A DNA stretch of 64,000 nt from Bosea sp. RAC05. GTDB taxonomy: Bacteria > Pseudomonadota > Alphaproteobacteria > Rhizobiales > Beijerinckiaceae. The translations under genes and the position numbers were made by a program. The DNA is taken from NCBI RefSeq assembly GCF_001713455.1, contig NZ_CP016464.1, forward strand, positions 2,838,001-2,902,000, in the 5' to 3' direction. The notes beneath the pieces were generated by a model. That model was not told the origin of the DNA. It ran no database searches and was given only the letters and a program-made list of their open reading frames with translations. This document shows positions 46,274 to 54,202 of the stretch, piece by piece (position 1 is the stretch's first letter; every line of letters begins with the position of its first letter).

Positions 46274-46504
46274 TCACCAGCGGCGGCAGACCTGGACCCG
46301 GCGCGTCTGCCAGCGACCGCGCGAGTCACGGAACCGACGCGTTTCCCACCAGCAGCGACGGCGATGCCAGTTGGCCTGTTCGACGCCGCCCTCGGCGGTG
46401 ATGCCGGGCGCCGAGGCGACCGGCGCAGCGGTGGCAGCCGGAGCCGCCAGGGCTGCAAGGCCCAGTCCGGAAGCCAGAATGATCGCTCGAACCCACATCG
46501 TCAT
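46274..46504 (-). CDS. Small secreted Arg/Trp-rich protein, unknown function
   Basis: This is a predicted 76-residue protein with a convincing signal peptide (MWVRAIILASGLGLAALAAPAATAAP) and a mature tail with repeated Trp, Arg and Cys (NWHRRRCWWETRRFRDSRGR, then WQTRRVQVCRRW). A GGGAAGG ribosome site precedes ATG 46504, with ATG 46498 a second choice. The two cysteines in the mature part could form one disulfide. I do not recognise a named family; similar short basic exported proteins are common in Bosea-like bacteria. It follows the SLC13 gene on the same strand by 38 bp, so co-transcription is possible. Confidence 0.6.
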   Translation of the reverse strand: MTMWVRAIILASGLGLAALAAPAATAAPVASAPGITAEGGVEQANWHRRRCWWETRRFRDSRGRWQTRRVQVCRRW

Positions 46505-46542
46505 GTCCTTCCCTGCATGAGGTGGCGAGGTATCCAGGGCTC

Positions 46543-48381
46543 TCAGAAGCGCCAGATCAGCGGCACGATGAAGACCGCCACGATGAAGAACCAGATCAGC
46601 AGGGGCAGGCCGAGCTTCCAGTAGTCACTGAAGGCGTAGCCGCCGGGGCCCATGACCATGAGATTGGTCGGGGTGGCGATGGGGGTCAGGAAGGCGCCGG
46701 CCGCCGCGACCGCCGTGCTCATCAGCACGGGCTTCGGCGAGATGCCCATGCTGGCGGCGGCGGCGACGCCGATCGGGATCACGATCAGCGCGGTGGCGGT
46801 GTTGCTGATGAGCTGGCCCATCACCGCGGTCAGGATGAAGAGGCCCGCCAGCAGCGCCATCGGCCCGGCGTCCCCGACCATCAGCACGAGCCGCTCGGCC
46901 AAGAGCTTGGCCGCGCCCGTCTCGACCATCGCCGTCGAGAGCGGCATCATCGCGCCGACGAGGATCACGGTGGTCCAGCTGATCGCGCGGTAGGACTGCT
47001 CGACCGTCATGATGCCGGTCAGGATGATGGCGCCGGCGGCGAGCAGGCCGGCCACGGCCGGCGGCACGATGCCGGTGGCCAGCAGCAGGACCATGCCGAA
47101 CAGGATCACGACGGCCTGCTTGGCGCCCGGTCCCATTGGCACCGCCTGGCGCCGCACGAGCTCCGGCGAGCTGACGACCAGCACGTCGGGGTCGTCGAGA
47201 TGGGTGTCGAGCGCCTTCCAGGTGCCCTGCAGCAGCATCGTGTCGCCCGCCTGCAGCACCACGCCTCCGGCCTCGCTCGTCGCGTTGCCGGCGGCGATCT
47301 CGTTGCCCGAGCGCTGCACGGCGAGGATGATCAGGTCGCCGCTCTCGGTCACCATGCCCGGAAAGACGCTCTGCCCGATCAGGCCCGAGCGGGGCGGGAT
47401 CACCACCTCGGCGAGCCCGGAGCGCTTGTTGAACAGCGTCTCCTCGCCGCCGCCGCTGGCCGCGCTCTCGTCGCGGAAGGCCAGATGCATCGTCGCGGCG
47501 AAGGTGGCCGCCGCCTCGGCATCGCCGCGCAGCAGGACATGGTCGCCCTCGGCGATCGCGTTCCGGCGCAGCGGTCCGGCGCTGTCGCCCTCCTGGATCG
47601 CGACGAACTGGAGTCCCGGGAAGGCGGCAAGGTCGATCGCAGTCGCCGCCTGCCCGATATAGGGGCAGCTGGCGCGCACGCGCAGCTGGTAGACGCCGCT
47701 GGCGAGCCCGTACTGCTCGACCAGCGTCTTGGCGTGGCGGCTGAAATCGGCCGGCATCGTCGCGCCGTTGCGCTCGGGCAAAAGCTTCTGCCCGAACAGG
47801 ATCATGATCGCCATCGAGCCGGCGAGCAGCGGAATGCCGGCCAGCGCGAATTCGAAGAAGCCGAAGCCGCCGACGCCGGCATCCGACGCCGCCTCGGAGA
47901 CGAGGACGTTCACCGGCGTGCCGGTCAGCGCCAGCATCGAGCCGGCATGGGCGGCGAAGACCAGCGGCATCAGGAGCTGCGAGGAGTTGCGCTTGAGCCG
48001 GACCGCGATGACCACGACGACCGGCAGAAGCGCCGCGACCGCGCCGTTGACGCTGATCAGCGCCGTCAGCAGGGCCACGAGGCCCATCGTCAGCAGCAGC
48101 AGGCGGGTGCGGCTTTCCTCGCCCGCGCCCTTGATCAGGAGCTGCCCGGCCCAGGCGGTGACACCCGTGACCTCGAGGCCGGACGACACGACGAATAGCG
48201 CGGCGATGAAGATCACCGCCGGGTCGCCGAGCCCGCCCAGCGCCTGCGGCAGGGTCAGGACGCCGGTCGCCCAGAGCGAAAGCGCCGTACCCATCGCCAC
48301 CAGCACGACCGGAACCCTGTTCGTGACGAACAGGACGACCGCCGCGGCGATGATCAGAGCGGTATAGGCAATGGGGCTCAC
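46543..48381 (-). CDS. SLC13-family transporter with two TrkA-C domains
   Basis: This 612-residue membrane protein has an N-terminal group of helices (IAYTALIIAAAVVLFVTNRVPVVLVAMGTALSLWATG, then GDPAVIFIAALFVVSSGLE), two central soluble RCK_C/TrkA-C domains (around residues 210-300 and 310-400, with GLAEVVIPPRSGLIGQS) and a second helical group ending in a conserved SNTATALIVIPIGVAAA and PTNLMVMGPGGY. This layout is that of the SLC13/CitT-like anion transporters with regulatory inserts; dicarboxylates or sulfate are possible substrates. It starts with GTG 48381 behind GAGGA, 53 bp after the M20 peptidase gene. Confidence 0.9.
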   Translation of the reverse strand: MSPIAYTALIIAAAVVLFVTNRVPVVLVAMGTALSLWATGVLTLPQALGGLGDPAVIFIAALFVVSSGLEVTGVTAWAGQLLIKGAGEESRTRLLLLTMGLVALLTALISVNGAVAALLPVVVVIAVRLKRNSSQLLMPLVFAAHAGSMLALTGTPVNVLVSEAASDAGVGGFGFFEFALAGIPLLAGSMAIMILFGQKLLPERNGATMPADFSRHAKTLVEQYGLASGVYQLRVRASCPYIGQAATAIDLAAFPGLQFVAIQEGDSAGPLRRNAIAEGDHVLLRGDAEAAATFAATMHLAFRDESAASGGGEETLFNKRSGLAEVVIPPRSGLIGQSVFPGMVTESGDLIILAVQRSGNEIAAGNATSEAGGVVLQAGDTMLLQGTWKALDTHLDDPDVLVVSSPELVRRQAVPMGPGAKQAVVILFGMVLLLATGIVPPAVAGLLAAGAIILTGIMTVEQSYRAISWTTVILVGAMMPLSTAMVETGAAKLLAERLVLMVGDAGPMALLAGLFILTAVMGQLISNTATALIVIPIGVAAAASMGISPKPVLMSTAVAAAGAFLTPIATPTNLMVMGPGGYAFSDYWKLGLPLLIWFFIVAVFIVPLIWRF

Positions 48382-48434
48382 GCGTCAGCTCCTCGTTGGG
48401 CCTCGTCGACGGATTCGGCCGCCGGAACGGTCTT

Positions 48435-49637
48435 TTAGTCTTCGAGCGTCGCCATCAGGATGCCGAGCCGGCAGCCCTTCTCGTATTCGTCGAGCTTCAC
48501 GAATTCCTTGATCGTGTGGATCTCGGCCTGGCCGGCCCCGATCGTGATCGTCGGAACGCCCGCCCGGTCGAGCCAGTTCGCATCGAGTCCGCCATTGGAG
48601 AAGATGTAGGTCGGCTCGATGCCGAGGATTCCGAGCGCGCGGGTGGCGCGCTTCACGACCGGCGCGTCCTGGTCCAGCCGGAAGGGCGGATAGGCCGCGG
48701 CGCGCTTGAAGACGACCTCGGCGGTCGCGCCCTCATGGTCGGTGACGGCGGCCTTGGCCTTGGCGAAGGCCGCCTCGAACCCGTCGACGATCTGGGTGGC
48801 GAAGCTCAGCTCGGGGCTGCGCGCCTCGCCCTTCAGGAAGGCATAATCCGTGACGACGTTCGTAGCGTCGCCGGCCGGCTTGCCGTCCCGGCCACCGAAG
48901 ATGCCGATGTTGCTGCTGCCGAAGGCCTCGCCCTTGACCACCTTGCCGAACCAGCCGGCGGCGCGGGCTTCCGTCAGGCCGATGGCGCCGACCATGGTCG
49001 CCGAAATGCCCTTGTCGGGCGCGACACCCGCATGCGAGGCGCGGCCGGTGATCTCGACCTCCCAGTTCTCCTGGCCGACCGCGCCGATGATCAGCTCGGA
49101 GGCGAGTTGGCCGTCGACGTTGATGCACATGGCCGGGCTCTTGAGATCGGCCGGGTTCAGCTCGCGGGCGCCATGAAGGCCGCTCTCCTCGCGCACCGTG
49201 AACAGCAGCGTGATCGGCGGATGGGGCAGCTTGTTCTTGATCAGCGTCTCGGCCACCACGACCAGCAGCGCCACGCCGGTGCGCGCGTCGCCGCCCAGCG
49301 CCGTCGTGCCGTCGGAGACGATCCGGTCGCCCTCGCGCCGCGGCTTGGCGCCGGCGCAGAGCGGCACGGTGTCGAGATGGGTCGAGAACAGCAGGCGCGG
49401 GCCCGGCTTGGTGCCGGGCAGTTCGACGATCAGGTTGCCGGTCTGCGTCGGCAGCGGGATGCGGCTGTTGACGTCGTCGTAGCGGATCGCCGAGGCCGGC
49501 ACGCCGATCTTGATCAGCGCATCGCTGACGGCGGCCGCGATGGCGGCCTCCTGGCCGGTGACGCCCTCGACCGAGAGGAAGTTCATCAGGTGGGCGATCG
49601 CCGCCTCGACGTCGAGGGGGATATTGGCAGTGCTCAT
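48435..49637 (-). CDS. M20-family metallopeptidase (peptidase T-like)
   Basis: This 400-residue zinc peptidase has the M20 catalytic features LLFSTHLDTVPLC (His and Asp), GGDARTGVALL (bridging Asp), LFTVREESGLHGA (catalytic Glu pair) and the dimerisation lid domain with ITGRASHAGVAPDKGISA. A late GGLDANWLDRAGVPTITIGAG supplies further ligands. Start 49637 (MSTANIPLDVEAA) is chosen; an ATG at 49646 is three codons upstream. It lies 71 bp after the AbgT transporter gene on the same strand, suggesting uptake of an amide or dipeptide followed by hydrolysis. Confidence 0.92.
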   Translation of the reverse strand: MSTANIPLDVEAAIAHLMNFLSVEGVTGQEAAIAAAVSDALIKIGVPASAIRYDDVNSRIPLPTQTGNLIVELPGTKPGPRLLFSTHLDTVPLCAGAKPRREGDRIVSDGTTALGGDARTGVALLVVVAETLIKNKLPHPPITLLFTVREESGLHGARELNPADLKSPAMCINVDGQLASELIIGAVGQENWEVEITGRASHAGVAPDKGISATMVGAIGLTEARAAGWFGKVVKGEAFGSSNIGIFGGRDGKPAGDATNVVTDYAFLKGEARSPELSFATQIVDGFEAAFAKAKAAVTDHEGATAEVVFKRAAAYPPFRLDQDAPVVKRATRALGILGIEPTYIFSNGGLDANWLDRAGVPTITIGAGQAEIHTIKEFVKLDEYEKGCRLGILMATLED

Positions 49638-49708
49638 GACATCCATCCAAGTTGAGGGCCCGTTTTGGTAAGCGGGCCTGGCTTGTTTTCAGGGTTGGGC
49701 ACGACGGC

Positions 49709-51259
49709 TCACAGGCCCCAGGGCAATCCCAGCGTTTTCCAGACCACGAAGAGGGCCGTCCACACCAGGAACATTCCGGCCAGATAGGGCAGCATCAGCG
49801 CCACGACAGTGCCGACACCGGCGTTGCGGTCGTATCGCTGCATCAGGCCGACGACCATGGCGAAATAGGCGTTGAGCGGCGTGATCATGTTCATCGGGCT
49901 GTCGCCGATGCGGTAGGCGGCGAGCACGGCTTCCGGCTCGACACCGAGCTTCATCAGCAGCGGCACGAAGACGGGCGCGAAGATCGCCCATTTGGCGATG
50001 GCCCCGGTCAGCAGCAGATCGATGATGGCGACGACGACGATGAAGCCGAGCAGCAGCGGCAGTGCGCCGATATTGGCCGACTGCAGCACGCCGGCGAGGC
50101 TGAGCGCCATCACCGTGCCCATGTTGGTGTAGGTGAAGTAGGCGACGAACTGGCTCAGGATGAAGAACAGAAAGATCGTGCCCCCGAGGCCCTTGATCGA
50201 TTTTTCGATGGCCGCGATGACGTCCGTCAGTGTGCGCACCGTCCCGGCCCCGATGCCGTAGCACCAGCCGCTGGTCAGGAAGATCAGCATGATCAGGGCG
50301 ATCAGCCCGTTCATGAACGGTGAATTGCCGATCAGCTCGCCCGTCGTCGGATTGCGCAGCGGCGCACCGGCGGGAACGGTCAACAGCAGGAACACGGCGA
50401 TCAGCCCGAGTAGCCCGAAGCCGGCAAAGCGCAGGCCGCGGGATTCCGACTCGGACAACAGCGCCGCCTGATCCGTCGTCGTGCCCTCGGCCGCCTTCGT
50501 CGGGTCATAAGGTCCGAGCCTCGGGCCGACGACCTTGTCGGTGATGAAGGCGATGGTCATCGTCAGAACGATCACCGACGCGACCGAGAACCAGACGTTC
50601 GAGGCCAGGCCGATGCTGCGGGCGGGGTCGACGAGGCGGGCGGCGTCATTGGTGAACTCGACGAGCACGGCGTCGAGCGGCTTGATCAGCATGTTGACGG
50701 TGAACGCGCCGGCCACGCCGGCAAAGCCGAGCGCGAGACCCGCCATCGGGTTGCGACCGACGGCCAGATAGGCGATGCCGGCGAGCGGGATCAGCACCAG
50801 ATAGCCCGCATCGGCCGCGATGCTGGCGGTGATCGCGACGAAGGCCAGGATGTAGGTCAGCGCGGCCGGCGGCGAGATGATCACCAGCTTGCGGATGAGC
50901 GCGGTGACCAGCCCCGATTCTTCCGCGACGCCGGCGCCGATCATGGCGGCGATCATCAGGCCCACGGCGGTGAAGGCCATGAAGTTCGGAACCAGCGAGG
51001 AGTAGATGAACCGGATGCCTTCCGCATTGAGAAGGCTCCGGATCGCCGTCGACGCGACTTCGATCTTGTGCGTCTCGGGATTGATGCGCTCGTAGGACAC
51101 CTGCGCGCCGAACAGGCTGAACACGGCCGAGAGCACGATGACGATGCCGATCAGGATCAGGAAGATCACCACCGGGTGCGGCACCATGTTGCCGACCTTC
51201 TCGACGCCGTCGAGGAAGCGCTGCATCGTGGTCTTGGGTGCGGTGCTCTCGATCGCCAT
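49709..51259 (-). CDS. AbgT-family transporter
   Basis: This 516-residue protein matches the AbgT family: RFLDGVEKVGNMVPHPVVIFLILIGIVIVLSAVFS at the start, about eleven to thirteen membrane segments, and the conserved AADAGYLVLIPLAGIAYLAVGRNPMAGLALGFAGVAGAF and EPEAVLAAYRIGDSPMNMITPLNAYFAMVV. E. coli AbgT imports p-aminobenzoyl-glutamate; other members export sulfonamides or carry unknown compounds. Pairing with an M20 peptidase is like abgT-abgAB, though only one peptidase gene is present. GGGAGGAAAG lies upstream of ATG 51259. Confidence 0.93.
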   Translation of the reverse strand: MAIESTAPKTTMQRFLDGVEKVGNMVPHPVVIFLILIGIVIVLSAVFSLFGAQVSYERINPETHKIEVASTAIRSLLNAEGIRFIYSSLVPNFMAFTAVGLMIAAMIGAGVAEESGLVTALIRKLVIISPPAALTYILAFVAITASIAADAGYLVLIPLAGIAYLAVGRNPMAGLALGFAGVAGAFTVNMLIKPLDAVLVEFTNDAARLVDPARSIGLASNVWFSVASVIVLTMTIAFITDKVVGPRLGPYDPTKAAEGTTTDQAALLSESESRGLRFAGFGLLGLIAVFLLLTVPAGAPLRNPTTGELIGNSPFMNGLIALIMLIFLTSGWCYGIGAGTVRTLTDVIAAIEKSIKGLGGTIFLFFILSQFVAYFTYTNMGTVMALSLAGVLQSANIGALPLLLGFIVVVAIIDLLLTGAIAKWAIFAPVFVPLLMKLGVEPEAVLAAYRIGDSPMNMITPLNAYFAMVVGLMQRYDRNAGVGTVVALMLPYLAGMFLVWTALFVVWKTLGLPWGL

Positions 51260-51689
51260 CTTGGCTTTCCTCCCGGGCCGGAGCGTGGCCCCGGCGACAA
51301 CGACCCGTTCGGCGGGACGCAGTCCCGCGCGAAGGCTAGAGGGCGAACTTAGTGGGATGAGCCGCTAGGGCATCGGCACAGAATCCCAAAGCTTGGGCCG
51401 GCTGTCCCAAAATGGCGGGAAGCGGGCGAGACTGTGGCCGGCCGACCGCTTTGTGACGAAAGCAGGGCGGCGAGGCTTGTCTTCCAACCGTTACGTCGCT
51501 TCAATACCGCAGCGTCACGAACGGGTTGCGAGCCCGGTCAGCCCGGCCGGAACCGTTCCGGACGCACGCGACGTGTCCGGCGGGACGTTCCGCCCGGTCG
51601 ATGAAGAGTTCGGAGTCTTGCCTCATGCCGGAACAGCAACCGACGACGCGACGCTGCGTCCCGGGACAGGCCGGCGACAGGGGGCGGCC
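51260..51689. other. 430-bp gap between divergent abgT-like and lipoprotein-hydrolase genes
   Basis: No gene is recognised here. A long open frame from 51393 that runs into the lipoprotein gene has no family-like content before its signal peptide. The gap includes the CCCAAA-type inverted repeats at 51381-51420, which are the only clear structure I see. Confidence 0.7.
51381..51420. promoter_or_regulatory. CCCAAA-type inverted repeats, possible AraC sites
   Basis: GAATCCCAAAGCTTGGG (51381-51397) and TGTCCCAAAATGGCGGGA (51403-51420) lie side by side in the divergent gap. The first closely matches the reverse complement of 54045-54060 (GAATCCCAAATTTGGG). An AraC gene lies between these locations, so a shared regulator is suggested. 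Confidence 0.45.
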
Positions 51690-52835
51690 ATGAACCCGGC
51701 TCCGGCACGCATCGCCGCGATCCTCGCCACCGGTCTGCTGCTGGCGGGCTGTGCCTCCGCACCACGCGGCCTGCTCCAGACCGTCGCTCCCATCCCGAAC
51801 ACCGACAAGCTCGACATGCTCACTGCGACGACGCGGGCGGTCTCGGACGAGCCCGGCGTGCTCTATGATGGCGAGCGGGGCAGGGGCGTCTCCTTCAGCA
51901 ACATCGTCGTCTCGATCCCGCGGAACCGGGAGCCCGGCACGATCCAGGTCCCACGCTCGGTGCCCGGCAATCCGGAGACGGACTTCACCGTCAGCGCGTC
52001 GACGTCGCTGCAGAAATCCGATCTGCCGCGCTGGTTCGCCTCGGCCGGCGGTCGCAAGCGGCGCGCCTTCATCTTCGTGCACGGATTCAACACGCCCTTC
52101 GACCGGGCCGTCTTCCGCTTCGCGCAGCTCGCCCACGATTCGGACGCCAATGCCGCGCCGATCCTGTTCTCCTGGCCGTCGCGCGGGCGCCTGCTCGACT
52201 ACCGTCTCGACCTCGACAACGCGTCCTACTCGCGCTCCGATCTCGCCGAGGTCCTGATGATGGCGACGAAGAGCCCCGCTGTCGGCGAGGTCGTCGTGCT
52301 GGCCCATTCGATGGGAGCCTGGCTCGCCGTCGAGGCGCTCAAGCAGGTCGCGCTGAAGAACGGCGGTATCCCGGCCAAGATCAACAACGTCATCCTGGCG
52401 TCGCCCGATCTCGATGTCGGGGTCTTCCGGCGTCAGATCGAGGATATGGGTCCGCGCCGGCCGCAGATCACGATCTTCGCCTCGCAGAACGACCGCGCGC
52501 TGCAGCTCTCGCAGTTCCTGGCGCGCGGCGCGACCCGGCTGGGAGCGATCGACCTGTCCCGCGAAGACTACCTGGCGCAGCTCGGCGACCTCAAGGGCAT
52601 CACCGTCGTCGACATCAGCGCAATCAAGGCCGGAGACCGGGTCAACCACGACACCTACGCCTCGAGCCCCGAAATCGTCCGGCTGATCGGCAACCGCCTG
52701 ATCGAAGGCCAGGTGATCACGGATTCGGACGTCACCGGCACCGGAACGGCGCTGGAGACGGTGGGCTCGGCCGCCGGTCTGCTGATCACCGCGCCGATCC
52801 GCGTCTTCGACGCCGCCACGACACGCCGCGAGTGA
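51690..52835 (+). CDS. DUF900-type alpha/beta hydrolase lipoprotein
   Basis: This 381-residue protein starts MNPAPARIAAILATGLLLAGCASAP, a lipoprotein signal with lipobox LLAGC, so it is probably anchored in the outer or inner membrane. The hydrolase domain of the DUF900 family shows FIFVHGFNTPFDRAVFRFAQL, PILFSWPSRGRLLDY and nucleophile elbow VVLAHSMGAWLAVEAL, with VNHDTYASSPEIV near the end carrying the histidine. ATG 51690 follows GGGGGCGGCC. It precedes an AraC gene by 140 bp. Substrate unknown; esterase or lipase activity is the family expectation. Confidence 0.88.
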   Translation: MNPAPARIAAILATGLLLAGCASAPRGLLQTVAPIPNTDKLDMLTATTRAVSDEPGVLYDGERGRGVSFSNIVVSIPRNREPGTIQVPRSVPGNPETDFTVSASTSLQKSDLPRWFASAGGRKRRAFIFVHGFNTPFDRAVFRFAQLAHDSDANAAPILFSWPSRGRLLDYRLDLDNASYSRSDLAEVLMMATKSPAVGEVVVLAHSMGAWLAVEALKQVALKNGGIPAKINNVILASPDLDVGVFRRQIEDMGPRRPQITIFASQNDRALQLSQFLARGATRLGAIDLSREDYLAQLGDLKGITVVDISAIKAGDRVNHDTYASSPEIVRLIGNRLIEGQVITDSDVTGTGTALETVGSAAGLLITAPIRVFDAATTRRE

Positions 52836-52846
52836 CGCAGGGTTTC

Positions 52847-52875
52847 TTGACCATGGCCAATCGTGCCGAGACAAT
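52847..52875 (+). promoter_or_regulatory. Candidate promoter of the AraC gene at 52975
   Basis: TTGACC (52847-52852), a 17-bp spacer and GACAAT (52870-52875) form a good sigma-70-type match in the gap before the AraC gene. Downstream, ACGCTCGGAA (52925-52934) also occurs at 54105-54114 before the efflux operon. Confidence 0.4.
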
Positions 52876-52974
52876 TGAGCGACATCAAAACACGGAGGAC
52901 ACCCCGGACTAGAGTTTGAACGGGACGCTCGGAAGACAAGCCGCACGCAACAATCCGCACTCACGGAGGCGACC

Positions 52975-54063
52975 ATGGCCCTGTCGAAAAGCCCTCGACC
53001 CCCCTTCACGGCGGGACCCGTCCTTTCGCCGATCACGGTTGCGCAGGACGATGCCGCGCCGCAGCAGCGGACGTGGATCCTGGCGGCCACCGGCGCGCTT
53101 CCCGCGCAGCCGGTATCCTGGTTGTCCCCGGAGCCACGCGCCGCGACCGAATGGCGGTTCGGCGATGTCACCCTGATCCGCGACGTCCGCTCCATGGGCC
53201 CATCCTCGGCCGGCGCGCAGCGCGGTCCGCGGCTCAAGCACCAGGGTTGCGTCGCCCTGCTGGGCAGCGCGGCGGGCGACGTCTCCCCGACACTGTTCGT
53301 TTCGCCCCGTGCCGGTCTCGCCCTGGCCGCACTGGAGCAGTCGGCCCGCCGGTTCGGCAGCGCCGAAGAACGGCTCCTGCTGCTGGTACCCGGAGGTTGG
53401 CTGGAGGGCGCGGGCGCCGCGGGGCCGGTGCAGCGGCTCGAGACCGAAGCCGGCCCAGGGGCGCTGCTGGCCGGCTTCATGCGCCAGCTCGCCACCCAGT
53501 CGCGCCATTTCAGCGACGGCCAGGCGCGAAGCGTGGCCGCCGCGCTGCGCGCACTTCTCGAAGCCTGTCTTGCACCCGCCGGCGAGCCCGTCGCGGCGGT
53601 CGCGCCAGCGCCGTCGTCGAGCACGGTGGAACGCGCGCGCCAGATCGTCCAGCGTCACATGAGCTCGCCCGATTTCGGCCCGCCCCAGCTCGGCCGGCTT
53701 CTGGCGATGTCGCGTTCGAAGCTCTACCGGCTGCTCGATGCGGATGGCGGGGTCGCCCATTTCATCAACCGCGAGCGGCTGCTGCAGGCGAGGCGCGATC
53801 TCACCGCGCCCGGCGAACCGCTCTCGGTTCACGCCATCGCCAGCCGCGTCGGCTTTCGCGACCACTCCACCTTCAGCCGCGCCTTCCGGCGGGAATATGG
53901 CTGCAGCCCCAGCCACTTGCGCGAACGCATGCAACCGTCTCACCAGGAAGCGGCCAGCCCCGGCCATGGGCTGCGGGACGCACGGCAGGCCGAGCGTCCT
54001 GTCTGCATCCATTGCGAGAGCCGCGGGGAGAATGGGATGAACAGCCCAAATTTGGGATTCTGA
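52975..54063 (+). CDS. AraC-family transcriptional regulator beside efflux operon
   Basis: This 362-residue regulator has a poorly conserved, Ala/Pro-rich N-terminal half and a C-terminal AraC DNA-binding domain: GPPQLGRLLAMSRSKLYRLLDADGGVAHFINRERLLQARRDL and VHAIASRVGFRDHSTFSRAFRREYGCSPSHLRERM. Its DNA-binding helices resemble those of the AraC protein at 45083-46096 (MSR-x-x-LYRL). A GGAGGCGACC ribosome site precedes the ATG. A palindrome CCCAAATTTGGG lies at its very end, within the last codons, upstream of the RND efflux operon, which is its most likely target. Confidence 0.9.
   Translation: MALSKSPRPPFTAGPVLSPITVAQDDAAPQQRTWILAATGALPAQPVSWLSPEPRAATEWRFGDVTLIRDVRSMGPSSAGAQRGPRLKHQGCVALLGSAAGDVSPTLFVSPRAGLALAALEQSARRFGSAEERLLLLVPGGWLEGAGAAGPVQRLETEAGPGALLAGFMRQLATQSRHFSDGQARSVAAALRALLEACLAPAGEPVAAVAPAPSSSTVERARQIVQRHMSSPDFGPPQLGRLLAMSRSKLYRLLDADGGVAHFINRERLLQARRDLTAPGEPLSVHAIASRVGFRDHSTFSRAFRREYGCSPSHLRERMQPSHQEAASPGHGLRDARQAERPVCIHCESRGENGMNSPNLGF
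54045..54060. promoter_or_regulatory. CCCAAA-type palindrome at araC end
   Basis: CCCAAATTTGGGATTC (54045-54060) holds the perfect 12-bp palindrome CCCAAATTTGGG and reads in reverse as GAATCCCAAATTTGGG, matching 51381-51397. It lies in the last codons of the AraC gene and about 140 bp before the efflux adaptor start. Confidence 0.45.
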
Positions 54064-54094
54064 GCTGATCCGGCCCGGTGACGGTGTTGCTAGC

Positions 54095-54115
54095 TTTCCG
54101 ACCAACGCTCGGAAA
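54095..54115. promoter_or_regulatory. Inverted repeat before the RND operon
   Basis: TTTCCGA (54095-54101) and TCGGAAA (54109-54115) form a perfect 7-bp inverted repeat with a 7-base centre, in the 139-bp gap between araC and the first adaptor gene. It could be an operator or a weak terminator; no T-tract follows, so an operator is more likely. Confidence 0.4.
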
Positions 54116-54202
54116 CGGGGCGCGATGGCGCTCGCCGGGTGCCTCGGAGGCGGTTCTCGTCTCCTGCGTGCAACGGACAGTCGCGATGCGAGTGAACGAC
54201 TG

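Noticed and set aside
46265-46278. Inverted repeat GGTGA-CCGA-TCACC as an operator
   Set aside because: Five-base arms at the 3' end of a small gene are likely by chance at this composition; no second copy was seen.
51393-51689. N-terminal extension of the DUF900 lipoprotein
   Set aside because: The extra 99 residues do not resemble the family and would bury the lipobox signal; the ATG at 51690 has its own ribosome site.
51501-53624. Minus-strand open frame of 707 codons over the DUF900 and AraC genes
   Set aside because: It spans two real genes and their gap, with low-complexity Arg/Ala/Ser content and no motif.
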